In this document: positions 33,030-41,339 of the stretch, one piece after another
Numbering within the stretch: position 1 is the stretch's first letter
Layout: each line of letters starts with the position of its first letter
Virus record (IMG/VR): IMGVR_UViG_3300031999_000055
Span: 1 to 43,699 of that record
Reading direction: 5' to 3' (one strand)
Length of the DNA stretch: 43,699 bases
Source of the DNA: a virus
Program-made: the position numbers and the translations under genes
The notes under the pieces: generated by a model
The model's database searches: none
What the model saw: only the letters and a program-made list of their open reading frames with translations
Told to the model about the DNA's origin: nothing

Positions 33030-33499
33030 TATTTAGTTAATTGTTTTACTTCATTTACCGTTAAATTATAATTTTTTAAAATACTTTCGCGTTTGGTTAT
33101 TATGTATTTATCCAATATTTCCTTTATTTTATTGGAGGTTAAATGTAATTGTTGTGCTATTTGTGAATTAGTTAATTTTAAATTATGTAATGATATTATG
33201 GTTTCTTTTGTTTTATTTGATATTTCTACGGAATTTAATAACCTATATAATCTTGATCTGCTTATTTTATATATATCAGACAGGTAATCTAATTTATATC
33301 CGAATTTGTATAATTTATATAATTTTAATATATTGTATTCATTTATTTTTTCTCGTGGTCTTATTATTTTATAGTATTTTCTTAGAATATAATATACATT
33401 AGCGGTTTTTATTTTATATTTGAGTGCTAAATCTCCAACAGTTAATCCAGATATATAATTCGCTACCAATGGTTCTTTTATTAAATCGTATTTATTCAT
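33029..33499 (-). CDS. Triple helix-turn-helix DNA-binding protein
   Basis: A 156-residue basic protein with three successive helix-turn-helix units: about 16-42 (ISGLTVGDLALKYKIKTANVYYILRKY), 62-90 (LYKFGYKLDYLSDIYKISRSRLYRLLNS) and 100-132 (IISLHNLKLTNSQIAQQLHLTSNKIKEILDKY). Three such units can read a long asymmetric site of about 15-20 bases, which fits the 18-base dispersed motif. Two copies of that motif flank this gene (33012-33029 and 33533-33550), consistent with autoregulation. It overlaps the methyltransferase gene by eight bases. It could instead be a homing-endonuclease-like or resolvase-like DNA-binding remnant, since no catalytic domain is present. Confidence 0.65.
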   Translation of the reverse strand: MNKYDLIKEPLVANYISGLTVGDLALKYKIKTANVYYILRKYYKIIRPREKINEYNILKLYKLYKFGYKLDYLSDIYKISRSRLYRLLNSVEISNKTKETIISLHNLKLTNSQIAQQLHLTSNKIKEILDKYIITKRESILKNYNLTVNEVKQLTK

Positions 33500-34271
33500 A
33501 AAATTCTCCTTTTTCCACCTGTGGTGGTGTAATTAGTTTAAGTAATCCATTAATACCCATTTGGGCTATTTTACAATATTTTTCACTTTGTTCTATTCCT
33601 ATAAATCTTCTTTTAGTTTTGATACTGGTTATTGCTACTGTTCCTGAACCAGAAAAAGGGTCAAGTATAATATCATTAACGTAAGATAACAATTTAATAT
33701 TTTTTTCAGCAAAATCAATACTAAAATTTGCTGGTGTTAATCCTTTAGTTTCTGTTTTGATATTCCAAATCCCATGTGTAAGGGCTATGAAATCTTTTTT
33801 TGAGATATCACTAATGCCTTTTTTATCTTTTTTCCACCTTTCTTTAAATAGTATCAATACCCCTTCAAATGGCGAATTAATATATGGTGAACTTGCTGAC
33901 AGCCAGCTACCCCATGCTGTTCTTTTTGTTAATGTTGGATCAGTCCATATAGCACAGGAATGGTGTTTAAAACCAATAGACAAAGCAATGCCATTTAAAT
34001 TAAACAGGGGTGTCTCTCTGTGCTTAGAATTACCTAGTGATAAATAATGGTTTAATGACATTCTTCCATCCGGTTTAAGAACACGATAGCATTCTTTGAG
34101 CCATTTAGAACACCATTCATAATATAACTTCCACGGTTTTTTATCACTATAACCATCATATTCTATTCCAATATTGTAAGGCGGGCTTGTGACAATTAAG
34201 TCAATATAATTATCTGGTATATTTGGAAGTATACTTAAGCAATCTCCACAGTATATTGTATTCAGTTGCAT
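33492..34271 (-). CDS. DNA methyltransferase (SPPY, N6-adenine or N4-cytosine)
   Basis: A 259-residue methyltransferase of the beta order: catalytic motif IV TSPPYNIG near residues 28-35 comes first, and the AdoMet-binding motif I DPFSGSGTVAITSIKTKRRFIGIE follows in the C-terminal part. SPPY enzymes transfer methyl to an exocyclic amino group. No partner restriction gene is visible, so it is probably an orphan enzyme protecting phage DNA from host restriction. The C-terminus (NGLLKLI) is encoded by a dispersed motif (33533-33550). Its leader fuses motif and ribosome site (TTAAAGGAG). Confidence 0.88.
   Translation of the reverse strand: MQLNTIYCGDCLSILPNIPDNYIDLIVTSPPYNIGIEYDGYSDKKPWKLYYEWCSKWLKECYRVLKPDGRMSLNHYLSLGNSKHRETPLFNLNGIALSIGFKHHSCAIWTDPTLTKRTAWGSWLSASSPYINSPFEGVLILFKERWKKDKKGISDISKKDFIALTHGIWNIKTETKGLTPANFSIDFAEKNIKLLSYVNDIILDPFSGSGTVAITSIKTKRRFIGIEQSEKYCKIAQMGINGLLKLITPPQVEKGEFYE
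33533..33550 (-). promoter_or_regulatory. Dispersed motif in methyltransferase 3' end
   Basis: ATGGATTACTTAAACTAA on the - strand, 16 of 18 matches, coding for NGLLKLI at the end of the methyltransferase and 33 bases before the start of the HTH gene. Confidence 0.7.
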
Positions 34272-34275
34272 ATAA

Positions 34276-34293
34276 CTCCTTTAAGTAATCCAC
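34276..34293 (-). promoter_or_regulatory. Dispersed motif fused to methyltransferase ribosome site
   Basis: GTGGATTACTTAAAGGAG on the - strand: the first 14 bases match the motif, and the last four merge into the ribosome binding site five bases before the ATG at 34271. It begins in the polymerase stop codon. Confidence 0.7.
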
Positions 34294-36587
34294 TATTTAT
34301 TGGCCCATGATTCCATATTCTGTTTCCATGTCATGGCCAATAATGGAATTTGTTTTTTATATTTATTAATATATTCATGCACAACAGTTTGGACTCTGGT
34401 ATTAATTTTATTGGGACATAATATCTCATCATGCATATTAAATAGCAATAACTCCCATTCATTAATTCCAGGTGGTTGTAATTCCCATAACGCATACTCT
34501 AATCTTTTTGTTATTTCCCCTCCTGGGGATTGTATTTCATGGTTACCCGCTGCTCTTATAACAGAGGATTGTAATCCAAAGGCTGCACCAAATAATGCTG
34601 ATTGTAAGGCACCTCCTATTGTTTGGACTCTTTCCCTACGTTTTACTTGTATTTTTAATTTTTTAAATTCTAGTGGAGGGTCACATGCCAGAGTATAAAG
34701 AGCCTTTATTATAGAATATTCTAATGTAAAATATCTTTTAAATCCTAAAAAAGATTCAGCATAGGTTTTGGGTTCTTTCCAGATAACTTCCCCATAAGGT
34801 GTTGGTTGTGATAAAGCTGCAAAATCTTGATATACCCTTTCATTGTGTGTTTTGATATTAGAGTATTTATTATTAAATTCTTTTATAGCCTTATCTATTT
34901 CTTCAGTACTTAATAATAAAGTTTTTGATAGTGTGATTGCTTCTGCTAAATATAATCTAGCAAAAAATGATTCTTTGGCACGTTCATAGTATCCATTGGG
35001 TTCTGTTTGTGGTATTCCTTTAGTAGCAATAATTTTTTCATAAGGTAGATTATAAACAAAACTTCCCCATAATGCATGTACAGATTTCCCAGATAGAAGT
35101 TCACTTCTTAATGTAGGGTCTTTATATATTGCTTCTGCAATAGATACTTCAAATCCATCAAAATCTCCCCCATCTAATTTCATATTAGATGGCGCAAAAG
35201 TAAATATCTTCCTAATCTCTCCTTTTGGAATACCTTGAGGATTAATTGATCCACCTTTTATTGGAGTATCTGAATCTTGACCGCCTGATTTTCTATTAGA
35301 TTTTGTTCCAGTAGTTTTAAAGACTACATAAAGTCGTTTGCTAGCTTTTAGTTTTTTAAGTAATTCTAACTTTTTATAAGCTCTTCTACCCTCTAAAACC
35401 ACTTTTACCCTTTTAACTAGTTCAGGTGATCCATTATTTAATAAGTTATTTAAAGTATCAACATCTGAACTTGTAATCATAACTTTTTCAAAATTGTTAG
35501 CAACATGGATAAGATACTCAATTACCTGTTTTGGCGCATTAAAATTAATTTCAGTACTGGAAGTATTTACTATTTCTTCTTGTTCTTTTATCTGATTAGA
35601 TAACTCTGTTATGTTTATTTCAAATCCATGCCAGTGTAGGGCTCCAGATAGACATGCTAACATACTATTATATTCACCAATAGAATCATAAGGTGATTTA
35701 AAATGAATAAATAAATCTTTTAAATAAACTACGTCATTGGCTGCATATTTTAATCTTCTCTTATCGTGTGTCCATGCCCATATATGATCATATATTACAT
35801 CTAACCATAAACCTGCACTTGGATACCAGGAATATTCTTTAGGCTTTTTTAATGGCAAGAAATCAATTAGACTTTCAGTATCAGTCTTGTTTAATAGATA
35901 TTTCATTATTGGTTTTAATCCTGTACTAGGATGAAATATTAATTTTATATTTACAAAGTTAGGATCAACTATTATATTGAATTTTTCTAAATTGTTTTTT
36001 TCTTGTGGTGTTATTTCTTTAGTTGTTCCATTTTTAAGTTCTTTAATCTGCCAAACACTTTCACCTTCTTGTTTTGCAAAATATAATTTAGGAATTTGTA
36101 CTGTTTGTTGTAAATATTTGATTAATGGTTCAGATAAAATTTTAGGTACTCTCCTTATGATTATAGGTTTTTGTTTCATTGTGGCTTGTAGTTCATGTTC
36201 ACGACCATATACCATTAAGTCTAATGCACCTTGTGGTTTTAAACAATAAGATGTATGTGCTATATTTGTATCTTCTATGTCTAAAATATCTAATGGGTCT
36301 GGTATTTTCTGTTGAGGTAATAATTTAAAGGTATTATATGTTCTTGATAAATGATACCAATCATGGGTCAAGTTAAAACCAATAATATGGTTATTACAAA
36401 TATCCTCAATTAACTCTATTGTATCTTTTACTTTTTCATTAAAAATGTTATGGATTTTTACGCTCTCTATAGGTATTGGTACATTAATAGCAGTCTTATA
36501 GGGTTCTTTATAATATTGTATTAATATAGTGGGTGAAAAAAATCCACAAGATTCAGTATCTACATAATAAATAAAGTCATTATTCAT
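34293..36587 (-). CDS. Family A DNA polymerase with exonuclease domain
   Basis: A 764-residue polymerase. The N-terminal 3'-5' exonuclease domain shows VDTES (D10, E12), IIGFNLTHDWYHL and YAANDVVYLKDL. The polymerase domain shows motif A as GGDFDGFEVSIAEAIYKDP, motif B as ERAKESFFARLYLAEA, and motif C as NMHDEIL (H719, D720, E721). Motif B lacks the usual Tyr-Gly after the conserved Lys, and motif A has DFDGFEV in place of DYSQIEL, so it is a divergent branch. It should carry out phage DNA synthesis. Its leader has the small basic gene, a motif copy and a short hairpin ahead of AAGGAG. Confidence 0.9.
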   Translation of the reverse strand: MNNDFIYYVDTESCGFFSPTILIQYYKEPYKTAINVPIPIESVKIHNIFNEKVKDTIELIEDICNNHIIGFNLTHDWYHLSRTYNTFKLLPQQKIPDPLDILDIEDTNIAHTSYCLKPQGALDLMVYGREHELQATMKQKPIIIRRVPKILSEPLIKYLQQTVQIPKLYFAKQEGESVWQIKELKNGTTKEITPQEKNNLEKFNIIVDPNFVNIKLIFHPSTGLKPIMKYLLNKTDTESLIDFLPLKKPKEYSWYPSAGLWLDVIYDHIWAWTHDKRRLKYAANDVVYLKDLFIHFKSPYDSIGEYNSMLACLSGALHWHGFEINITELSNQIKEQEEIVNTSSTEINFNAPKQVIEYLIHVANNFEKVMITSSDVDTLNNLLNNGSPELVKRVKVVLEGRRAYKKLELLKKLKASKRLYVVFKTTGTKSNRKSGGQDSDTPIKGGSINPQGIPKGEIRKIFTFAPSNMKLDGGDFDGFEVSIAEAIYKDPTLRSELLSGKSVHALWGSFVYNLPYEKIIATKGIPQTEPNGYYERAKESFFARLYLAEAITLSKTLLLSTEEIDKAIKEFNNKYSNIKTHNERVYQDFAALSQPTPYGEVIWKEPKTYAESFLGFKRYFTLEYSIIKALYTLACDPPLEFKKLKIQVKRRERVQTIGGALQSALFGAAFGLQSSVIRAAGNHEIQSPGGEITKRLEYALWELQPPGINEWELLLFNMHDEILCPNKINTRVQTVVHEYINKYKKQIPLLAMTWKQNMESWANK

Positions 36588-36590
36588 AAT

Positions 36591-36749
36591 TTACTCCTTA
36601 CTACTTTTAGTAGTTAGTTTAAGTAATCCATTCAAATATTCTTGTTGTACTTTTTTCCCATGTTTCTTTAACCATTTTCTACGTTTGTTTCTATTCCAAG
36701 TAGAATTTTCTTTTTTTAATTGATTTATTATTGTAGGTGATATTTTCAT
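36591..36749 (-). CDS. Small basic protein upstream of DNA polymerase
   Basis: A 52-residue basic protein: MKISPTIINQLKKENSTWNR, then NKRRKWLKKHGKKVQQEY, then NGLLKLTTKSSKE. It stops three bases before the polymerase start and shares its transcript. An AAAGAG sequence lies six bases before its ATG. The NGLLKL codons are the dispersed motif. A K/R-rich helix would bind nucleic acid. Alternatively it is a leader peptide that couples translation to the polymerase. No family recognised. Confidence 0.5.
   Translation of the reverse strand: MKISPTIINQLKKENSTWNRNKRRKWLKKHGKKVQQEYLNGLLKLTTKSSKE
36614..36631 (-). promoter_or_regulatory. Dispersed motif in polymerase leader
   Basis: ATGGATTACTTAAACTAA on the - strand, 16 of 18 matches, 26 bases before the polymerase ATG. 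A small hairpin (ACTACT/AGTAGT, about 36599-36613) lies between it and the ribosome site. Confidence 0.75.
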
Positions 36750-36761
36750 ATTTACTCTTTC

Positions 36762-37091
36762 TTATTCTTTAAATAAAATCCATTGGTTATTTAAAAATTT
36801 AATATAAAATCTATCATTATGAATTAAACTCTTGAATAGTTTATTATAAGTTTTAAATACATATATATTTCTATCCAAAAAAGTAGTAGGCTCTAATTCA
36901 AGTTCCCAAATGCTAGTGTAAAATTTTTGATTAAATCTAGCTATCACTACTCCTTTATAATATATCCTAATTTTACAAGAATTTTCATAATATATCTCTA
37001 AGTATTTATTGATATCAAATAGATTTTGTAAATTACGTATAGGTTGATCTATAGTAAACTTTATACCATTAAAAATTTTTCCTATTTCCAT
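36762..37091 (-). CDS. Hypothetical protein
   Basis: A 109-residue protein with no recognised family. It is basic and rich in Tyr, Phe and Asn (KYLEIYYENSCKIRIYYKGVVIARFNQKF), with an alternating beta-strand pattern. The start at ATG 37091 has GAGG upstream inside the end of the preceding gene; a TTG four codons earlier lacks a site. It overlaps the ExoX-C-like gene by 23 bases, so the two are probably coupled. Confidence 0.5.
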   Translation of the reverse strand: MEIGKIFNGIKFTIDQPIRNLQNLFDINKYLEIYYENSCKIRIYYKGVVIARFNQKFYTSIWELELEPTTFLDRNIYVFKTYNKLFKSLIHNDRFYIKFLNNQWILFKE

Positions 37092-37308
37092 AATGTTCCT
37101 CAATTTCTTTAATTGTTTTTTGAATAATTATTTTTAATTTTTCGTCTGGTTTTAATTTTCCAGACCTATATAATTGAATTATGTATTTTGAATCTATACT
37201 TAATATAAATTCAATTGTTTCACCAACATAAGTACCAAAATTAAGTCTTGAATCTAGGGTGACATAAACGCCTCCTGTTTGAAATTTGATTAAATTTTTA
37301 TGGAGCAT
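37069..37308 (-). CDS. ExoX C-terminal-like domain protein
   Basis: A 79-residue protein whose segment FGTYVGETIEFILSIDSKYIIQLYRSGKL follows the pattern F-G-K-Y-x-G-x-T-hxxI---D-xxYhxWL found after the nuclease domain of ExoX-like exonucleases and in small stand-alone proteins. In phages, such stand-alone domains lie near replication genes, and the fold is thought to bind nucleic acid or partner proteins. Here Lys before Tyr is Thr and the usual Trp is Gln, so the match is imperfect. Site AAGGAAA; it lies 3 bases after the stop of the upstream gene. Confidence 0.5.
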   Translation of the reverse strand: MLHKNLIKFQTGGVYVTLDSRLNFGTYVGETIEFILSIDSKYIIQLYRSGKLKPDEKLKIIIQKTIKEIEEHYGNRKNF

Positions 37309-37311
37309 AAA

Positions 37312-37563
37312 TTATATTTCCTTTGTAGTAGTTAATATTTCATCTATTGTTGTATTTATCATTTGTTTAATTTCAGTCATAGTCATTAAAATACCTTCAC
37401 CCCCTTCCCTTGTAAATATTAATTTAAGTCCTGATTTATCATTATAAAATCCACCATATTTATAGATACAATTATTTTTTTGCGATAATAAGCATGCTGC
37501 CATCTTTAAATATTCTTTGCTATTAGGTTCATTTAATTTCTCACTCAAAATTAAATTACTCAT
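37312..37563 (-). CDS. Hypothetical small protein
   Basis: An 83-residue protein with helical ends and a beta centre (KNNCIYKYGGFYNDKSGLKLIFTREGGEGILMTMTEI). No family recognised. It overlaps the helicase gene by eight bases and has an AAGGAGG site in the helicase 3' end, so it is co-translated with it. Possibly a helicase partner by position only. Confidence 0.5.
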   Translation of the reverse strand: MSNLILSEKLNEPNSKEYLKMAACLLSQKNNCIYKYGGFYNDKSGLKLIFTREGGEGILMTMTEIKQMINTTIDEILTTTKEI

Positions 37564-39292
37564 TGGATACCTCCTTTGTAAAATTCATTATTTTATCAAT
37601 ATCACCAAGCGTTATTGCTTGAAGTGATTGTTTTTTTCTGTGTCTATCTAGAACTAATTTATCTATAGGTAAATGAAAATAATCTCTAATTTCTAATCCA
37701 CGTTCTTTATCCATATTATTCGAGTGTGGCCTATCTTCTGACTGCATCCTAGCCGCGCCATTATCATCATTAGAATAATAAATTATAACTGGAGATGCAG
37801 ATAATTCCAATCCTGTTACTACGCTAGATTGAGCAACAAAGGCTAATTTCTCTATAAAATTAGGAATAGTTGTATCCATTGTTTGTTTTGATCTATCCAT
37901 TTCCTTTAATAAAGTTTCATTGGATAGATGGGTTCCTAATGCTTGCATACCGTCTTTATTTACCTTTAATACTATCCAATTATTTTCTAAACAAATATTA
38001 GAGATTTTATTAATTGAAGCAGTGAATCCCGCATATATAATAATACGACCAATATCTCCATATTCCTCTAAATCTAACTTAAGTTGTTCATCTTTAGGGC
38101 AATCTTTAAAGTAGTGGATTGTTTGAACTTGTTTAGCGGTTATCTTATCTGGAGTATTTATGTACAAAAATCCATCTGATAGTTGACGTAATTTTTGTTG
38201 TAATGTTATTGCTCTAGATTCTTTTTGTCTTATCATATTAGCCATATTTCTGTATTCTATAGAAATATCCATTTCTATATTGGTATAGATTTTTTCTGGC
38301 AAATCAAAACAATCTTTCTTGAAATAAACACTAACTAAACCACTTAAAACATTTTTTAGTTTTTCTATTTCATCTATCTTCCAAGATTCTAATTTCCAGA
38401 ATTTATTTCTAGTAAAGAAATTAATATCTTCCACCATATTTGCTAATCTTTTCTTAAATAATAATACATGACCTTCCCGTAAATATCCAGGGCATACTAT
38501 TTCAGTTTGATTCCACCAATCAGAAGGATCTTTTGGCGATGGTGTTCCTGATAAAAGAATTAACCATCTATTTTCACCATATACCTTTTCTTGTATATCC
38601 GATAAATCTTTAGCCATTTGACTTTGTTTAGCTGTAGTGTTTTTAAGTTTTTGAGATTCGTCAAAGACTATAAAATTAGGAATTTCAATTTTATTTTCTT
38701 TAATAAAATCTTTATTAAGTAATTTTATATCAGGTAGATAATTTATAATTGTTCTGAAACTATTATAAGAAAATAGTTTTATTTCAAGTGGAAAATTCCA
38801 TTTTTGTAATTCTAGTTGTAATCCTCGTAATGCTGATCCAGGTGCTACCCACCAAGCATTATTTATATTAAGATATTTTAATAATTCCAGTATAGGTCTA
38901 GTTTTTCCTGTTCTCATCTCTCCTGCACATATCCATTGTTTTTTTGTAAAAGCATTTAAGAACATATCTGGTTGATGTTTATAGAGTGGGGGGTTTAAAT
39001 TATTTATGTAGTGGATTACTTTATCTAATTTAGATTGTGTTAAATTGGCTTTATTTTTATCATATTTACAATAAGGATTTACTCCTAATAAAATTGATAA
39101 TAACCAATAATTTCTACGAGTTTTACCTAATGCCCATGTTTTAGATTCTTTTATATACCTTCTAAGATCAGTTGATTCTTTTATTTCTTCAATTAATTCC
39201 TTGAAATATGGAAAAGATAAAAATATTTCAGAGTCTGACTCTGAAATATTTACTGGTATTTTTTTACCATCAAAATAAAAATAATTTTGCAT
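37556..39292 (-). CDS. SNF2-type DNA helicase/translocase
   Basis: A 578-residue SF2 ATPase. The order of motifs is PPLYKHQPDMFLNAF (Q-like), AGEMRTGKT (Walker A, 124-131), FIVFDESQKLKN (DEAH-like, about 209-216), LILLSGTPSPKDPSDWW (motif III), then in lobe 2 IIIYAGFTASINKI, SSVVTGLELSASPVIIYYSNDDN and QSEDRPHS (arginine finger). Phage SNF2-type proteins remodel replication or recombination intermediates. The start at 39292 has GAGG six bases upstream; the frame stays open upstream, but without a ribosome site. Near-motif sequences at 38114-38131 and 39011-39028 lie within it. Confidence 0.88.
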   Translation of the reverse strand: MQNYFYFDGKKIPVNISESDSEIFLSFPYFKELIEEIKESTDLRRYIKESKTWALGKTRRNYWLLSILLGVNPYCKYDKNKANLTQSKLDKVIHYINNLNPPLYKHQPDMFLNAFTKKQWICAGEMRTGKTRPILELLKYLNINNAWWVAPGSALRGLQLELQKWNFPLEIKLFSYNSFRTIINYLPDIKLLNKDFIKENKIEIPNFIVFDESQKLKNTTAKQSQMAKDLSDIQEKVYGENRWLILLSGTPSPKDPSDWWNQTEIVCPGYLREGHVLLFKKRLANMVEDINFFTRNKFWKLESWKIDEIEKLKNVLSGLVSVYFKKDCFDLPEKIYTNIEMDISIEYRNMANMIRQKESRAITLQQKLRQLSDGFLYINTPDKITAKQVQTIHYFKDCPKDEQLKLDLEEYGDIGRIIIYAGFTASINKISNICLENNWIVLKVNKDGMQALGTHLSNETLLKEMDRSKQTMDTTIPNFIEKLAFVAQSSVVTGLELSASPVIIYYSNDDNGAARMQSEDRPHSNNMDKERGLEIRDYFHLPIDKLVLDRHRKKQSLQAITLGDIDKIMNFTKEVSNE

Positions 39293-39300
39293 AATTACCT

Positions 39301-39912
39301 CTATATTGTTATAGTTATATTTTTTTCTTTGCATAATGCCTTAAATAACTCTAGGTCATTTAATTGTGGTTTTCCTGATATATATATATCTTTATTTTCA
39401 TTAAAATAAAAATCTCTTTTTATATTATCATTAAATGGGCATATATTATTATTATTTATCCAGTCTTGCATTTTTTCTCCTCCACATATTATTGCATCTC
39501 GCCTCATCAACTCTAATGTTAAGTCCTTACTTAATATTCCCCACTGAATATTATGTAATAACTGTGAAATTTGGTATATTGCTTTAAATAAATTTGCTTT
39601 AGATAAGTTTGCATTAAATAAATTTGCATAAGATAAGCTTGCATTAGATAAGTCTGCATTAGATAAGTTTGCATTAAATAAATTTGCATAAGATAAGCTT
39701 GCATTAGATAGGTCTGCATTAGATAGGTCTGCATAAGATAAGTTTGCATTAGATAAGTCTGCATTAGATAAGTTTGCATTAGATAAGTTTGCATTAAATA
39801 AATTTGCATTAAATAAGTCTGCATTAGATAAGTTTGCATTAGATAAGTTTGCATTAGATAAGTTTGCATAAGGCGCTAAATCATACTCTTGTCCATTTAT
39901 TATTTTTCTCAT
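39301..39912 (-). CDS. Pentapeptide-repeat protein
   Basis: A 203-residue protein with 19 consecutive A(N/D/S)L(S/F)(N/Y) pentapeptides from about residue 16 to 110, which should form a right-handed quadrilateral beta-helix. A conserved tail follows: [21 protein letters not shown]....[18 protein letters not shown]...[20 protein letters not shown]. Some such proteins mimic DNA and bind gyrase, but many have unknown roles. The DNA is a 15-base tandem array with a near-identical 60-base block repeated (see the repeat entry), so the array is young and may vary in length. Site AGGAG. Confidence 0.85.
   Translation of the reverse strand: MRKIINGQEYDLAPYANLSNANLSNANLSNADLFNANLFNANLSNANLSNADLSNANLSYADLSNADLSNASLSYANLFNANLSNADLSNASLSYANLFNANLSKANLFKAIYQISQLLHNIQWGILSKDLTLELMRRDAIICGGEKMQDWINNNNICPFNDNIKRDFYFNENKDIYISGKPQLNDLELFKALCKEKNITITI
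39595..39868 (-). repeat. 15-base tandem array in pentapeptide gene
   Basis: Units of type TTTGCATTAGATAAG (+ strand) repeat about 19 times. The block with ATAAGCTTGCATTAGATAAG at about 39608-39667 recurs 60 bases later with only a few changes. Another frame across the array also stays open, which is a by-product of the repeat. Confidence 0.85.
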
Positions 39913-39921
39913 GACTAACTC

Positions 39922-40314
39922 CTAGTCTCTGAAGGTAAAAGGGGCATTATTTATAAACAATCCTAATAAAATACTATTAGTCTTAGTTAAAATTTTCCAA
40001 CCACTAATAGTTAATGTGGTTATAACACTATCAATAAAGCTATTAGCTTTGTTGATAGTAGTAGTACAAGTAATCCATGATTCAGCAATCCTGTAGGGAT
40101 TCTGAATAAACCATTTTGATAAATCGGAAATATTATTTTGTTTTAAATATATAGAGGTAAGTCCACATATAGTGAGGTCTATTGGGGAATAAGTATAAAT
40201 TATCTCATCATTCAGAATTAATTTATGACCACCGGTATTATGTTCTGTTGGTGGTTGTAAATTTAATGGTGTTAATGAAATATTTATGGTAGGAATTGAA
40301 ATTAATTTAATCAT
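39922..40314 (-). CDS. Hypothetical protein
   Basis: A 130-residue protein rich in Ile, Leu and Thr with predicted beta strands (MIKLISIPTINISLTPLNL; LILNDEIIYTYSP; VITTLTISGWKILTKTN). A Trp-x-Trp type pattern and a small compact size would suit a single-domain structural or nucleic-acid-binding protein, but no family is recognised. The ATG at 40314 follows GAGTAG; a TTG four codons upstream is less likely. It is separated from the upstream gene by a hairpin and a motif copy, so it may have its own promoter. Confidence 0.5.
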   Translation of the reverse strand: MIKLISIPTINISLTPLNLQPPTEHNTGGHKLILNDEIIYTYSPIDLTICGLTSIYLKQNNISDLSKWFIQNPYRIAESWITCTTTINKANSFIDSVITTLTISGWKILTKTNSILLGLFINNAPFTFRD

Positions 40315-40346
40315 TTTACTACTCAATTTTTAAATTTTAAATTCAA

Positions 40347-40380
40347 AATTACCAATCCCCATTTACGGGGATTGGTAATT
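40347..40380 (-). terminator. Terminator-type hairpin between - strand genes
   Basis: A perfect 14-base stem (AATTACCAATCCCC and its complement) around a six-base loop, followed on the - strand by TTTTG and further AT-rich sequence. It lies after the stop of the gene at 40405-41070 and before the next - strand gene, so it would end the right-most early transcript. Confidence 0.7.
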
Positions 40381-40385
40381 GGTTA

Positions 40386-40403
40386 ATGGATTAATTAAAC
40401 TAG
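40386..40403 (+). promoter_or_regulatory. Dispersed motif next to hairpin
   Basis: ATGGATTAATTAAACTAG, 16 of 18 matches, one base after the stop of the gene at 40405-41070 on the - strand. Orientation is opposite to transcription. Confidence 0.75.
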
Positions 40404-40404
40404 G

Positions 40405-41070
40405 TTATCTTTGTCTTTCTTCTGTTTTAACATCTTCAAAAACCTGTTGGTTGTTGAAAATCTTTAACTGATCTTCAAGTTTTTCTATCTCTTTTACTTT
40501 ATTGGGTGTTGGAGTTACATCCAACACATACCATACATTTTTTGCCCATGTTTTTTCTACTGTTTTTATAATACAAATAGTAGTTTTATTGGACAATTCC
40601 AATAACTTGAGTCCTCCTTTCAATAACTTCTTTTTAGCAAACAAACTACCGAATTTCTGAATATTGGGTAAATATACAAGAACATTTATTCCATCCGCAA
40701 TATCCTCACCTGCATGTTTTTGTACAAAATTCTTATATTCAGTTCTATCCCTGAAAGGAATATCTGACTCAGGTAATATGAGAGATTCTTTAAATTCTTT
40801 AGTTTCATGATCTAAAGCCATAACTTGATAGTTATAAGCTAAAGCCACTGCTTCTATTGATGAGCCCAACGATACATCCTCTAGAAAAAAATCTCCTAAT
40901 TTAGCTTTACCTTCTGCAAAATGGTCACTGGTTTTATAAGTGACCTTAAGTGGTGATACAAAGGTATTTTCCACCAGCATAGGTAAATTTTTACGAGCAT
41001 TGGGTGATAAAAGATTACTATTATCTCCATTGGATATAGTACTTACACTTTTTGTAATATTTTTTTTCAC
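40405..41070 (-). CDS. Conserved-looking protein of unknown function
   Basis: A 221-residue protein that begins with GTG (AAAGGAATCTATT before it). The first 30 residues are flexible. The body reads as a beta-rich domain with conserved-looking phrases: GKAKLGDFFLEDVSLGSSIEAVALAYNYQVMAL, IADGINVLVYLPN, and TWAKNVWYVLDVTPTP. The C-terminus is charged (EKLEDQLKIFNNQQVFEDVKTEERQR), as in some single-strand DNA-binding proteins. That role is possible in a replication cluster, but it is not shown. The codons are richer in G and C than those of the polymerase and helicase genes; with the next two genes it forms a compositional block. Confidence 0.5.
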   Translation of the reverse strand: MKKNITKSVSTISNGDNSNLLSPNARKNLPMLVENTFVSPLKVTYKTSDHFAEGKAKLGDFFLEDVSLGSSIEAVALAYNYQVMALDHETKEFKESLILPESDIPFRDRTEYKNFVQKHAGEDIADGINVLVYLPNIQKFGSLFAKKKLLKGGLKLLELSNKTTICIIKTVEKTWAKNVWYVLDVTPTPNKVKEIEKLEDQLKIFNNQQVFEDVKTEERQR

Positions 41071-41081
41071 AATAGATTCCT

Positions 41082-41327
41082 TTAATCTGGTATTTTATGT
41101 TTTGACCAATTATCCATTCTCCTCGCATGTTCTCGAAGTGAATGAACTTTTTTAGTGTTATCAATATGATGTTGACGTGATATAGTTTCTAATAATATTG
41201 CATAATGTCTTACTACATCTCCTCCTAAAATATCTTGTCCTCTAATAAGAAATACAGGTTCATCTTCTGGTATTATTTCATCTACATCTACAATCCTATC
41301 ATCATATTTTTCATTTTCATGTTTCAT
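41082..41327 (-). CDS. Small conserved phage protein of unknown function
   Basis: An 81-residue acidic-to-basic protein. The segment PEDEPVFLIRGQDILGGDVVRHYAILLE and the ending MDNWSKHKIPD are phrases that recur in small proteins encoded by phages and mobile elements. No function is known. Its leader has a dispersed motif (41340-41357) and GAGG. Confidence 0.55.
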   Translation of the reverse strand: MKHENEKYDDRIVDVDEIIPEDEPVFLIRGQDILGGDVVRHYAILLETISRQHHIDNTKKVHSLREHARRMDNWSKHKIPD

Positions 41328-41339
41328 AGTTACCTCTAT

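Noticed and set aside
39531-39869. Second long open frame with MQTYL repeats across the pentapeptide array
   Set aside because: A 15-base repeat keeps all frames without stops equally open. The peptide has no ribosome site and no conserved tail.
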